A DNA stretch of 64,000 bases from Paenarthrobacter aurescens (GTDB taxonomy: Bacteria > Actinomycetota > Actinomycetes > Actinomycetales > Micrococcaceae): NCBI RefSeq assembly GCF_025421775.1, contig NZ_JAOEFX010000011.1:160781-224780 (forward strand), read 5' to 3'. Under the pieces are notes generated by a model. The model ran no database searches. It was not told the DNA's origin and saw only the letters and a program-made list of their open reading frames with translations. The first letter of the stretch is position 1. The number at the start of each line of letters is the position of its first letter. Positions 35,033-43,402 of this stretch are shown piece after piece. The position numbers and the translations under genes were made by a program.

Positions 35033-36579
35033 GCGAGTCCGGCCGCCGAGGCCCCAACAACAGCGGGAGCCGGGATGGCGGCGGGCAAGGAAATCGCGGT
35101 CCCCGCGGTGAGAGCAAACGCAACGCCCAGGGCAGGGAGCGAAACAGGGGACCCCAGCGGGGCTTCACCAACAACGCGCCCTCGCAGCGTACGCGTCGGG
35201 CGGACCCCGCACGGTTGGTCGCCTTCGAGGTACTCCGTGCCGTAGCTTCCGAAGATGCCTACGCCAACCTTGTCCTTCCAGCCCGCATCCGTGAACACCG
35301 CCTCGACCGGCGGGACGCAGGGTTCGCCACCGAGCTGAGCTACGGTGCGTTGCGCGGACAGGGCACCTACGACGCCATCCTGGCCCGTTGCGTGGACCGT
35401 CCACTCGAACAATTGGATCCCGCAATCCTGGATGCCCTGCGAATTGGCGCCCACCAACTGCTGTCCATGCGCGTTCCGGCGCATGCCGCGCTGGACCAAA
35501 CCGTTGGCCTGGCACGCGCAGTCATCGGGGCTGGCCCGTCAGCACTCATCAACGCCGTGCTCCGCAAAGTCACCGCCCACAGCATGGACGAGTGGTTGGA
35601 AATCTTGCTGGATCAGGAAACGGACGAGACCAAGATCGCCGCTCTGCGCCATGCCCACCCGGAATGGATCGTCCGCGCGTTACGGCAATCGCTGGTGAAC
35701 CACGGGCGGCCGAAAAACGAAATCGACGCCCTGCTGGAAGCCGACAACGCGGCGCCCGTGGTCAACCTGGTGGCCTTGCCCGGTTTGGGGGACCTTGACG
35801 AGGCCTTCGACAATGGCGCTACCGCAGGTGAGTTGGTGGAGGATTCAGCCCTCTCTGCTGGCGGGGACCTCGGCCGCTTTGAATCGGTGCGGCGCGGCAC
35901 TACCCGCGTACAAGACGTGGGCTCGCAGCTTGTTGCCCGTGCCTTGGCCGGCGTCGAGCTGGGGGAGTCTCCCGCCCAGGGGGAACGGTGGTTGGACCTG
36001 TGCGCCGGTCCCGGCGGCAAAGCGGCACTCTTGGCTGCCTTGGCGTACCGCGACGGGGCCACCCTCTTGGCCAACGAGCCTGCACCGCACCGGGCCAAGC
36101 TGGTTCAGCAAGCGCTCTCGGCTGTTCCCGGTGAGGCCTGGAAGGTGCGGACAGGCGACGGTCGTGACGTCGGGGCCGAGCAGCCGGAGTCCTTTGACCG
36201 TGTCCTGGTGGACGTCCCTTGCAGTGGTCTTGGAGCCTTGCGCAGGCGTCCGGAATCGCGGTGGCGTCGCTCTCCCAAGGACATTGGCGACCTCGGCCCG
36301 CTTCAGCGGGACCTGCTGAAGTCGGCTCTGGACGCCGTCAAGCCCGGCGGTGTGGTGGCTTACGTGACCTGTTCGCCGCACCCGGCCGAAACCACAGCCG
36401 TTGTAACTGACGTGCTTGCCAAGCGCGGGGACCTGGAGCTGCTTGACGCCGGAGAAGCGCTTGACCACGTCAGCCTCACCGGCAGCCTTGGCGCCGGTCA
36501 CGAGCTCACTGCCCAGCTGTGGCCGCACGTCCACCAGACGGACGCCATGTTCATGGCGATCATCCGCAAGAAGCCGTAG
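35029..36579 (+). CDS. rsmB: 16S rRNA (cytosine-967-C5) methyltransferase
   Basis: 516 residues, ATG start coupled to fmt. The first ~55 residues are a basic Arg/Gly/Asn-rich tail absent from E. coli RsmB, then a NusB-like RNA-binding domain (LVAFEVLRAVASEDAYANLV near 64-83), then the methyltransferase: WLDLCAGPGGKAALLAALAY near 322, the motif IV Cys in DVPCSGLGALRRRP near 395, and the motif VI catalytic Cys in YVTCSPHPAET near 445. Standard Rsm fold with an actinobacterial N-terminal extension. Ends at a hairpin before rpe. Confidence 0.95.
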   Translation: MSESGRRGPNNSGSRDGGGQGNRGPRGESKRNAQGRERNRGPQRGFTNNAPSQRTRRADPARLVAFEVLRAVASEDAYANLVLPARIREHRLDRRDAGFATELSYGALRGQGTYDAILARCVDRPLEQLDPAILDALRIGAHQLLSMRVPAHAALDQTVGLARAVIGAGPSALINAVLRKVTAHSMDEWLEILLDQETDETKIAALRHAHPEWIVRALRQSLVNHGRPKNEIDALLEADNAAPVVNLVALPGLGDLDEAFDNGATAGELVEDSALSAGGDLGRFESVRRGTTRVQDVGSQLVARALAGVELGESPAQGERWLDLCAGPGGKAALLAALAYRDGATLLANEPAPHRAKLVQQALSAVPGEAWKVRTGDGRDVGAEQPESFDRVLVDVPCSGLGALRRRPESRWRRSPKDIGDLGPLQRDLLKSALDAVKPGGVVAYVTCSPHPAETTAVVTDVLAKRGDLELLDAGEALDHVSLTGSLGAGHELTAQLWPHVHQTDAMFMAIIRKKP

Positions 36580-36590
36580 CCACCATTGTC

Positions 36591-36628
36591 GGGCCGCAGC
36601 GAGGGTGGTTCTCCGCCCGCTGCGGCCC
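36591..36628 (+). terminator. Stem-loop between rsmB and rpe
   Basis: 11-bp stem GGGCCGCAGCG / CGCTGCGGCCC shortly after the rsmB stop, followed by TCTCTT. Confidence 0.6.
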
Positions 36629-36661
36629 TCTCTTGACCACCACCGACCCGAAGGGGCTGCC

Positions 36662-37336
36662 TTGTCTCAGTGCTGCATCAACCCGAGCATCCTGTCCGCG
36701 GATTTCGTCAACCTGGAGGCGGAACTGCAACGGATCAGCAATGCTGATGCCGTCCATGTGGATGTCATGGACAACCATTTTGTTCCGAACCTGACCCTCG
36801 GTTTGCCCGTGGTGCAGCGGATCCAAGCTGTCAGTCCAGTTCCGCTGGACGCGCACCTGATGATCACCGACGCCGACCGGTGGGCACCTGCCTACGCTGA
36901 TGCGGGCGTCGCTTCGGTAACGTTCCATGCTGAAGCCGCGATGGCGCCGGTCAAGCTGGCCCGCGAACTGCGGGCCCGTGGATCCAAGGCCGGCATGGCC
37001 TTGCGCCCGGCCACTCCGGTGGAGCCCTACCTGGACATGCTCAGCGAGCTGGACATGCTGTTGATCATGACCGTTGAGCCAGGTTTTGGCGGCCAGTCGT
37101 TCCTGGACATTACCTTGCCCAAGATCCGGCGTGCTCGTGCGGCAATCGAGGGTTCGGGCATTGGCGTTGCCATCCAGGTGGATGGCGGCATCACCGAGGA
37201 GACCATCATCCGTGCTGCTGAGGCGGGTGCGAACGTTTTCGTGGCAGGCTCGGCGGTCTATGGGCACCAGGACCCCGCAGCGGCGATTGATCGGCTCCGT
37301 GCCGCGGGCCAGGCAGTAACGGCGACGTTCGCCTGA
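36662..37336 (+). CDS. rpe: Ribulose-phosphate 3-epimerase
   Basis: Interconverts ribulose-5-P and xylulose-5-P in the pentose phosphate pathway. 224 residues. The TTG start is used: AAGGGG lies 5 nt upstream and the protein then reads CCINPSILSADFVNLEAEL, the family opening; longer readings run into non-protein sequence. Active-site residues visible: HVDVMDNHFVPNLTLG near 33-48 with metal Asp, HLMITD near 67, and VEPGFGGQSF near 140, then VDGGI near 174 and GSAVYG near 197. The riboflavin operon begins right after. Confidence 0.95.
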   Translation: MSQCCINPSILSADFVNLEAELQRISNADAVHVDVMDNHFVPNLTLGLPVVQRIQAVSPVPLDAHLMITDADRWAPAYADAGVASVTFHAEAAMAPVKLARELRARGSKAGMALRPATPVEPYLDMLSELDMLLIMTVEPGFGGQSFLDITLPKIRRARAAIEGSGIGVAIQVDGGITEETIIRAAEAGANVFVAGSAVYGHQDPAAAIDRLRAAGQAVTATFA

Positions 37337-37357
37337 CGACCGTCACCACATGTTACG

Positions 37358-37387
37358 AAGATGGCCCGGGAATAGCCGGGACATCTT
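37358..37387 (+). terminator. Stem-loop after rpe
   Basis: AAGATG-GCCCGG pairs with CCGGG-CATCTT around a short loop, 22 bp past the rpe stop and just before the FMN riboswitch. Confidence 0.55.
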
Positions 37388-37416
37388 GGTAGTTGTGGCA
37401 CAATAACAACACACAT

Positions 37417-37568
37417 ACGTGCTCCGGGGTCGGTGTAAGTCCGAACCGGCGGTTATAGTCCGCGACCCGCGAGCCATCGGATTCCAAGTGATTGGATCTC
37501 CGATGGCAGACGGTTGAACTGGTGAAATTCCGGTACCGACAGTTAAAGTCTGGATGGGAGAAGCACGT
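37417..37568 (+). promoter_or_regulatory. FMN riboswitch (RFN element)
   Basis: All conserved blocks of the RFN element are present in order: outer stem ACGTGCT/AAGCACGT, GGGGTCGGTGTAAGTC near 37426, CCGAACCGGCGG, the tRNA-like GACCC arm, GACGGTTGAACTGGTGAAAT near 37510, CCGGTACCGACAGTTAAAGT and TGGATGGGAGAAGC. Binding of FMN represses riboflavin genes; the first gene downstream is the PnuC-like transporter. The following 90 bp contain the stem ATGCCGTGGGCG/CGCCCGGCAT, a possible expression platform; there is no poly-T, so control may be translational. The gap from 37337 to 37659 holds nothing else. Confidence 0.97.
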
Positions 37569-37659
37569 ACAGTCATGCCGTGGGCGTTCCTTTAGCGACG
37601 CCCGGCATTGCGCTGTCGTACACCCCCGGAGTCATCGCGGCTTACTGGGAAGGAACGGC

Positions 37660-38367
37660 ATGGACTTTCTGCGATGGCTCTTCGAAGCACAGATCCCCGT
37701 TGGAGGATCTGCTCTTGTCTTACGCGAAGTGCTTGGAAACATCTTTGGGCTCCTCAGCGCCCTCGGCGGTATGCGCCGCAAAGTCTGGGCCTGGCCGATC
37801 GGCATAGTCGGCAACATCCTCCTGCTCACGGTCTTCCTGGGCAACGTCTTTGGTGCAGCAGCGCCAGCCACGCTATGGGGGCAGGCTGCCCGGCAGATCA
37901 TGTTCATCGCTGTCGCAATATACGGCTGGTACCGGTGGCAGCAGGGACGTCAATCGAGTGCCCAAGGGCGCGCAATCGTCCCAGGTTGGGCCAGCAACAA
38001 AGTTCGTATTGCGCTGATCGGCGCCATGGTTGCCGGCACGGCAGCCCTGACGCCTTTGTTTGACTCCCTCGGCTCCTACCCGCCCGTCTGGGCTGACGCC
38101 TGGACGTTCACGGGATCTCTGCTGGCAACCTACGGCATGGCGCGTGGATGGACTGAGTTTTGGCTGATCTGGGTGGCCGTCGACATCGTGGGAGTGCCGC
38201 TGCTGTTCAGCGCCGGCTACTACGCAAGTGCGGTCATGTACCTGTTCTACGGTTTCTTCACCCTCACCGGATTCTTCGTGTGGTGGCGGGCAGAGAAACG
38301 TGAACGGGCCAGTCGGGAGAGCGGCAGTCCGGTCGTCGTTGCCGCATCCGCGGGGGTTGCCCGGTGA
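37660..38367 (+). CDS. ribM: PnuC-like riboflavin transporter (RibM/PnuX)
   Basis: Membrane protein, 235 residues from the ATG at 37660 (GGGAAGGA 6 nt upstream). About 7 hydrophobic segments: LREVLGNIFGLLSALGGMRR near 20, the PnuC signature WAWPIGIVGNILLLTVFLG near 43-61, YGWYRWQQG near 84, and a C-terminal MYLFYGFFTLTGFFVWWR. PnuC homologues controlled by FMN riboswitches and located at rib operons in actinobacteria (RibM of Streptomyces, PnuX of Corynebacterium) take up riboflavin, and this is the most economical reading here. It overlaps ribD by 4 bp (GTGA). Confidence 0.85.
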   Translation: MDFLRWLFEAQIPVGGSALVLREVLGNIFGLLSALGGMRRKVWAWPIGIVGNILLLTVFLGNVFGAAAPATLWGQAARQIMFIAVAIYGWYRWQQGRQSSAQGRAIVPGWASNKVRIALIGAMVAGTAALTPLFDSLGSYPPVWADAWTFTGSLLATYGMARGWTEFWLIWVAVDIVGVPLLFSAGYYASAVMYLFYGFFTLTGFFVWWRAEKRERASRESGSPVVVAASAGVAR

Positions 38368-39500
38368 GCGCGGATACCACTGTTTACACCCCGGCCGAGA
38401 GCGCGGCCATGGTTGCCGCCCTGACAGCTGCCCTTGCCGGTCCCCGCGGAGCGAATCCCTTGGTCGGTGCAGTGATCCTCAGCCCGGAAGGCGAGCAACT
38501 TGCCACCGGCTACCATCGTGGCGCGGGAACGGCGCATGCAGAGGCCGATGCCATTTCCGAAGCGCGTCAGCGCGGCGTCGACATCGTGGGAACAACCATG
38601 GTTGTCACGCTCGAACCCTGTAACCACATAGGCCGCACCGGACCCTGTGCCCAGGCGATCATTGCCGCGGGAATCGCCAAGGTGATTTACGCCGTCGACG
38701 ATCCGCATGACCCCGCCGCCGGCGGTGCACGGACGCTCCGTGCGGCCGGTGTTGAGGTGCGGTCCGGTCTGGCGCTTGCCGAGTCGCTGGACCTCAACCG
38801 CGAATGGTTCGACGCCGTTGCCGCCAAACGTCCTTTCGTCACCTTGCACATCGCACAGACCTTGGACAGCCGCATCGCTGCTGCGGACGGCACGAGCCAG
38901 TGGATCTCCAGTCCTGAGTCGCTCGCCGACAACCACAGCCTGCGGGGGCTTATCGACGCGATCCTGGTGGGAACCGGTACGGTCCTGATTGACAACCCCC
39001 GGCTGACGGCCCGAACCCCGGACGGCCGGCTTTCGGAACGCCAGCCGCTGCGCGCCGTCATGGGTCTGAGGGAAGTCCCTCAAGATGCTGCTGTCCGCGG
39101 AACGGACGGGCGTTTTGTCCACCTGCCGACACGCGTTCCGGCCGAAGCGTTGAGCACTCTGTTCGATCAAGGCGTCAGGCACGTCATGGTGGAAGGCGGC
39201 TCCAGCATTTTGAGCACGTTCCTGGCCGCTGATTTGGTGGATGAGTTGATCGTCTACCTGGCACCCACGCTGTTGGGCTCCGGAACTCCGGCCCTGAACG
39301 ACCTCGGAATCACCACGCTGGCCGACGCCCAGCACTGGTCCTGGGACGAAGCCGACGGCGGTGCGGTCCGCGTCCTGGGCAATGACCTTCGGCTGCATTT
39401 GCGGTCCACAAGGGCCGCCAACACCAACAAGAATTCGATTCCGCAGGAGAGTTTGGCTTCACACAGTGAAGCTGCGGAATATGTCACAGGAGGACACTGA
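38364..39500 (+). CDS. ribD: Bifunctional diaminohydroxyphosphoribosylaminopyrimidine deaminase / reductase
   Basis: Second and third riboflavin-pathway steps. 378 residues, GTG start coupled to the transporter. The deaminase domain has the zinc motifs HAEADAISEA near 56 and TLEPCNHIGRTGPCAQAII near 83-101. The reductase domain begins near 155 (FVTLHIAQTLDSRIAAADGT) and contains VMVEGGSSILSTFL near 275. Both domains are intact and the length is normal. The stop overlaps the riboflavin synthase start by one base (TGATG). Confidence 0.96.
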   Translation: MSADTTVYTPAESAAMVAALTAALAGPRGANPLVGAVILSPEGEQLATGYHRGAGTAHAEADAISEARQRGVDIVGTTMVVTLEPCNHIGRTGPCAQAIIAAGIAKVIYAVDDPHDPAAGGARTLRAAGVEVRSGLALAESLDLNREWFDAVAAKRPFVTLHIAQTLDSRIAAADGTSQWISSPESLADNHSLRGLIDAILVGTGTVLIDNPRLTARTPDGRLSERQPLRAVMGLREVPQDAAVRGTDGRFVHLPTRVPAEALSTLFDQGVRHVMVEGGSSILSTFLAADLVDELIVYLAPTLLGSGTPALNDLGITTLADAQHWSWDEADGGAVRVLGNDLRLHLRSTRAANTNKNSIPQESLASHSEAAEYVTGGH

Positions 39501-40129
39501 TGTTTACCGGAATCGTTGCAGAACAAGGCACTGTGCTGGGCATTGAGCACGACGGCGATGCCAGCGCCACCTTGCGCTTGAAGGCACCGACCACCACCGG
39601 CGACCTGGCCCTGGGCGGATCCATTGCCGTCAACGGAGTGTGCCTGACGGCTACGCGCATCGACGGTCAGGATTTCAGCGTTGATGTCATGGGCGAAACC
39701 CTCATCCGCACCACCATCGGGGATCTGGCGCCAGGTGATGCCGTGAACCTGGAACGCTGTGTTCCAGCCGGCGGACGCCTGGACGGCCATGTAGTGCAGG
39801 GCCATGTTGACGGCGTCGGTGAGCTGTTGGAACGCGAAGCGCTGGGTAACTGGGATCGCCTGCGGTTTGGAATCCCGGCCCCGCTGGCACGGTACATCGC
39901 AGAGAAGGGCTCGATCGCCGTCGACGGTGTCTCGCTGACCGTGACCGCTGTCAGTCCCGCGGCCGAAACGGCTCCGTGGTTTGAGGTGGGACTGATCCCC
40001 ACCACACTGGAGGAAACCGGTCTGGGCGCCAAGCCTGTAGGTGGACGCGTCAACCTCGAAGTGGATGTGCTGGCCAAATACACCGAGCGCCTTTTGTCCT
40101 TCGCACCGCAGCAGGGGAGCACCCGATGA
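39500..40129 (+). CDS. ribE: Riboflavin synthase, alpha subunit
   Basis: Dismutates two 6,7-dimethyl-8-ribityllumazine molecules to riboflavin. 209 residues. Two tandem lumazine-binding domains: MFTGIVAEQGTVLGIE at the start of the first, with SIAVNGVCLTATRI near 36 and FSVDVMGETLIRTTIGDLAP near 54; GHVVQGHVDGVGELLERE starts the second near 94, with SIAVDGVSLTVTAV near 135. The repeat symmetry is plain. Overlaps ribB by 4 bp (ATGA). Named ribE here as in Bacillus-type nomenclature; E. coli calls it ribC. Confidence 0.96.
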   Translation: MFTGIVAEQGTVLGIEHDGDASATLRLKAPTTTGDLALGGSIAVNGVCLTATRIDGQDFSVDVMGETLIRTTIGDLAPGDAVNLERCVPAGGRLDGHVVQGHVDGVGELLEREALGNWDRLRFGIPAPLARYIAEKGSIAVDGVSLTVTAVSPAAETAPWFEVGLIPTTLEETGLGAKPVGGRVNLEVDVLAKYTERLLSFAPQQGSTR

Positions 40130-40821
40130 GCGCCCCCGCAAAGACATCGCCTGCGGGCTCGCCCCGTACCGGACTGGATCCTGTTGAAGCCGCCATCGCA
40201 GCAATGGCGGCGGGCCAGGCCGTGATCGTGGTGGACAACGAGGACCGCGAAAATGAAGGTGACATCATCTTCGCCGCCGAGCACGCCACGCCGGCGCTTA
40301 TGGGATGGACCATCCGCTATTCATCCGGGGTCATTTGCGTCCCCCTGGACGGCGACCGCGCGGACGCCCTCATCCTTCCGCCCATGGTGGAGATCAACGA
40401 GGACGCCAAGGGAACCGCCTACACCGTCTCCTGCGACGCCGCGATTGGAGTCAGCACCGGGATCTCAGCCACGGACCGCGCGCTGACGGCCCGGATTCTG
40501 GCAGATCCGAGCAGCACGCCGGCATCGATCACGCGTCCCGGGCATATTTTCCCGTTGCGTGCGGTTAACGGTGGAGTGCGTGAACGTCCAGGACACACGG
40601 AAGCTGCCGTGGACCTGTGTCGTCTTGCCGGGCTTGCCCCGGTGGGTGTGATCGCAGAGTTGGTACATGACGACGGTGAAATGATGCGCCTGGACAGCCT
40701 GCGTGATTTCGCCGCCGAACATGGATGCCCCCTCATCTCCATCGAGGACCTGGTGTCGTATGTTGAGGCGGTAGAGTCCCAGACGGCACGTGTTTCACAG
40801 GAGGACGAGGAGAAGCGATGA
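40126..40821 (+). CDS. ribB: 3,4-dihydroxy-2-butanone 4-phosphate synthase
   Basis: Makes the four-carbon precursor of the xylene ring from ribulose-5-phosphate. 231 residues. Signatures: VIVVDNEDRENEGDIIFAAE near 33-52 (acidic metal site), YTVSCDAAIGVSTGISATDR near 100-119, and GHTEAAVDLCRLAGLAPVGV near 156-175 with the metal His. Unlike the bifunctional RibBA common in actinobacteria, this frame ends after the synthase and the GTP cyclohydrolase follows as a separate gene overlapping by 4 bp. Its C-terminal ~25 residues are a short charged tail. Confidence 0.95.
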   Translation: MSAPAKTSPAGSPRTGLDPVEAAIAAMAAGQAVIVVDNEDRENEGDIIFAAEHATPALMGWTIRYSSGVICVPLDGDRADALILPPMVEINEDAKGTAYTVSCDAAIGVSTGISATDRALTARILADPSSTPASITRPGHIFPLRAVNGGVRERPGHTEAAVDLCRLAGLAPVGVIAELVHDDGEMMRLDSLRDFAAEHGCPLISIEDLVSYVEAVESQTARVSQEDEEKR

Positions 40822-41522
40822 CCGCATCGACCACACGCAGCAGCGACCACACCGGCCCCGCGCCACACTCTGTGACCGGCGGGCCGATCGTCCAGCTGCC
40901 CACAGCCTTCGGTGACTTCGTGGCACAAGCCTGGACGGACAATGAGACCGGCCACGAGCACCTTGCCGTGAGTTCACCCAACCCTCCCCAAGGCGGACGC
41001 GCGCCGCTGGTACGCCTCCATTCCGAGTGCCTTACCGGCGACGTGTTCGGTTCCTACCGCTGCGATTGCGGAGAGCAGCTGGCTTTCGCGCTGGAGCTCA
41101 TTCACGCAGAGGGCGGAACCCTGCTCTACCTGCGCGGACAGGAGGGCCGCGGCATCGGGCTGGCCAACAAGATTAAGGCTTATGCGCTGCAGGAAGCCGG
41201 CTTCGACACGGTTGAAGCCAACGAGCAGCTGGGTTTGCCGGTTGATGCGCGTTCATACGCCGCGGCAGGTCAGATCCTCGCCGAGATGGGTCTTCACGAA
41301 GTCCGGCTGCTGAGCAACAACCCGGACAAGCAGCATCGCCTGGACAAGGCCGGAGTGAATGTTGTGGAAATGGTGCCCACTGAGGTGCCGTCCCGCGAAC
41401 AGAACCTGCGCTACCTGCAGACCAAGAAGGACCGGATGGACCATCGGTTAACACTCGATGTTGAGCCGGTCAGCAATGGCAAGACACCTTCAACGCACAC
41501 CTTTGACAACAACCAAGACTGA
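40818..41522 (+). CDS. ribA: GTP cyclohydrolase II
   Basis: First committed step of the pathway from GTP. 234 residues. The zinc-binding cluster ECLTGDVFGSYRCDCGEQL near residues 70-88 contains all three Cys; LYLRGQEGRGIGLANKIKAY near 105-124 is the nucleotide site, with RLLSNNP near 161. It is encoded separately from ribB but with a coupled start, as if a bifunctional gene had been split (or never fused). The last ~25 residues after the domain are not conserved. ribH follows 18 bp downstream. Confidence 0.96.
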   Translation: MTASTTRSSDHTGPAPHSVTGGPIVQLPTAFGDFVAQAWTDNETGHEHLAVSSPNPPQGGRAPLVRLHSECLTGDVFGSYRCDCGEQLAFALELIHAEGGTLLYLRGQEGRGIGLANKIKAYALQEAGFDTVEANEQLGLPVDARSYAAAGQILAEMGLHEVRLLSNNPDKQHRLDKAGVNVVEMVPTEVPSREQNLRYLQTKKDRMDHRLTLDVEPVSNGKTPSTHTFDNNQD

Positions 41523-41540
41523 ACGGATCCACACCACACC

Positions 41541-42026
41541 ATGAGCGGACACGGCGCGCCCACCATCGACCTCACCACCCTCAGCCCTGAGGAAACCTCG
41601 CAGCTCAAGCTCGCCATCGTGGCGGCAAGCTGGCATACGCAGATCATGGACGGATTGGTAGACGGCGCCCTTCGCGCCGCCAAGGAAGCCGGCATTTCCG
41701 AGCCCACGCTGCTGCGGGTTCCGGGCAGTTTTGAGCTTCCGGTTGCTGCTGCCAGGCTGGCGCCGCACTTTGACGCCGTCGTAGCACTTGGTGTTGTCAT
41801 CCGCGGCGGAACGCCGCACTTTGATTACGTCTGCCAGGCCGCGACGTCGGGACTCACCGATGTCAGTGTCCGCACCGGCGTACCGGTTGGCTTCGGTGTC
41901 CTCACCTGCGATACCGAGCAGCAGGGCCTGGACCGCGCCGGCCTCCCCGGCTCCAAGGAAGACAAGGGGCACGAAGCGGTAACCGCTGCCCTCGCCACGG
42001 CGGTAACTCTCAAGCAGTACAGCTAG
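41541..42026 (+). CDS. ribH: 6,7-dimethyl-8-ribityllumazine synthase
   Basis: Condenses the RibD and RibB products. 161 residues. LAIVAASWHTQIMDGLVDGA near 31-50 is the family opening, PGSFELPVAAARLA near 65 the substrate site, ALGVVIRGGTPHFDYVCQAA near 85-104 with the active His, and FGVLTCDTEQQ near 121. It forms icosahedral capsid-like shells in many bacteria. Last gene of the riboswitch-controlled group; a hairpin is not evident, and hisE follows 106 bp later. Confidence 0.96.
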   Translation: MSGHGAPTIDLTTLSPEETSQLKLAIVAASWHTQIMDGLVDGALRAAKEAGISEPTLLRVPGSFELPVAAARLAPHFDAVVALGVVIRGGTPHFDYVCQAATSGLTDVSVRTGVPVGFGVLTCDTEQQGLDRAGLPGSKEDKGHEAVTAALATAVTLKQYS

Positions 42027-42132
42027 GACCATTGCTGTTGAAGGGGATGTGCGTGTGTCTTCACTCACATCCCCTTCGTCATGCAACGCCCCAACACGCG
42101 GTGGCCGCCCCAGAGGAAGTAGTCTGGAGGGC

Positions 42133-42396
42133 GTGAAGAATTTCGAGACGCTGTTCGCAGAACTGAGTGAGAAAGCAGCGACCCGCCCGGCAGGCTCGCG
42201 CACGGTTGCCGAACTGGACTCCGGAATCCACGGCATCGGCAAGAAGGTGGTCGAAGAGGCCGCTGAAGTCTGGATGGCCGCGGAGTACGAATCAGACGAA
42301 GCCGCCGCTGAGGAAATCTCCCAGTTGCTGTACCACCTGCAGGTCCTCATGCTCGCCAAGGGCCTCAGCCTGGAAGACGTTTACAAGCATCTCTAG
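42133..42396 (+). CDS. hisE: Phosphoribosyl-ATP pyrophosphatase
   Basis: Second histidine step. 87 residues from the GTG at 42133, which has CTGGAGG 3-9 nt upstream; longer readings add non-conserved residues. Compact MazG-like all-alpha fold: VKNFETLFAELSEKAATRPA at the N-terminus and the metal motif KKVVEEAAEVWMAAEYESDE near residues 39-58. Followed by hisG after an 84-bp gap containing a hairpin. Confidence 0.94.
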   Translation: MKNFETLFAELSEKAATRPAGSRTVAELDSGIHGIGKKVVEEAAEVWMAAEYESDEAAAEEISQLLYHLQVLMLAKGLSLEDVYKHL

Positions 42397-42438
42397 CCAC
42401 GCCACTCCGCGTGCCTGTTGCGGAGCCCCCTGCGTGGC
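42396..42438 (+). promoter_or_regulatory. Two-part stem-loop between hisE and hisG
   Basis: Outer stem GCCACGC / GCGTGGC and inner stem CTCCG / CGGAG, beginning at the last base of hisE. No T tract, so it may tune expression between the two genes rather than terminate. Confidence 0.4.
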
Positions 42439-42480
42439 CAAGGTGCCTGAAAACCTCCATTCCAAAAAGAAAGTCTCCCA

Positions 42481-43341
42481 ATGCTCCGTGTAGCAGTCCC
42501 CAACAAGGGATCCCTGTCCGAAGCCGCCTCGGCAATGCTGTCCGAGGCCGGTTACCGCCAACGCCGCGACACCCGCGAACTGGTGATGGTGGATCCCGAC
42601 AATGACATTGAATTCTTCTTCCTCCGGCCCCGCGACATCGCTGTCTACGTCGGTCAGGGAACCCTGGACGTCGGCATCACCGGCAGGGACCTCCTGCTCG
42701 ACGCGAAGGTCGAAGCCGAGGAAATACTTCCATTGGGCTTTGCACCGTCAACTTTCCGTTTCGCGGGTCCCGTTGGCGATTTTGCCGGCGTCGAACAGCT
42801 TGAAGGCAAGCGCCTCGCGACCAGCTACGACGGCCTCCTGCGCGACTACCTCGCCGAGCGCGGCGTCAATGCCAAGGTTGTCCGCCTGGACGGTGCCGTG
42901 GAATCCTCAGTACGTTTGGGCGTCGCGGATGCTATTGCCGACGTCGTGGAAACCGGGAATACCCTCAAGGCTGCCGGTATGGAAATCTTTGGCGATCCCA
43001 TCCTGAAGTCAGAAGCCGTGCTGATCCGCCGATCGGGGTCCGGTGGGGCTGCCAATGGAACTGCCAAGGAAATCGACATCCTTATCCGGCGTCTCCAGGG
43101 CGTCCTCGTGGCACGCCAGTATGTGCTCATGGACTACGACATCCGCAAGGACCTGGTGGAAGACGCCGCGGCACTCACCCCTGGCCTTGAATCGCCGACT
43201 GTTTCGCCGTTGCGCGATTCCGAGTGGGTTGCAGTGCGGTCCATGGTCCCCAAGAAGGAAACCAACCGCATCATGGACGAGCTCTACGACCTCGGCGCCC
43301 GCGCCATCCTGGTCAGCAGCATCCACGCCTGCCGGATCTGA
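42481..43341 (+). CDS. hisG: ATP phosphoribosyltransferase, long form
   Basis: First step of histidine synthesis. 286 residues, so the long form with a C-terminal His-binding regulatory domain. N-terminal LRVAVPNKGSLSEAASAML, the PRPP/ATP site GITGRDLLLDAK near 63, and VDGAVESSVRLGVADAIADV-type motif near 137-156 with DVVETGNTL. The C-terminal ACT-like domain (ESPTVSPLRDSEWVAVRSMV, about 235-255) supports feedback inhibition. No hisZ is needed. Confidence 0.96.
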   Translation: MLRVAVPNKGSLSEAASAMLSEAGYRQRRDTRELVMVDPDNDIEFFFLRPRDIAVYVGQGTLDVGITGRDLLLDAKVEAEEILPLGFAPSTFRFAGPVGDFAGVEQLEGKRLATSYDGLLRDYLAERGVNAKVVRLDGAVESSVRLGVADAIADVVETGNTLKAAGMEIFGDPILKSEAVLIRRSGSGGAANGTAKEIDILIRRLQGVLVARQYVLMDYDIRKDLVEDAAALTPGLESPTVSPLRDSEWVAVRSMVPKKETNRIMDELYDLGARAILVSSIHACRI

Positions 43342-43402
43342 CCCCCGGGTCGGTCGAGCCGAGCATCAAACAGCAGAGCCCAGCAGAATCTAGGAGCAGC
43401 AC

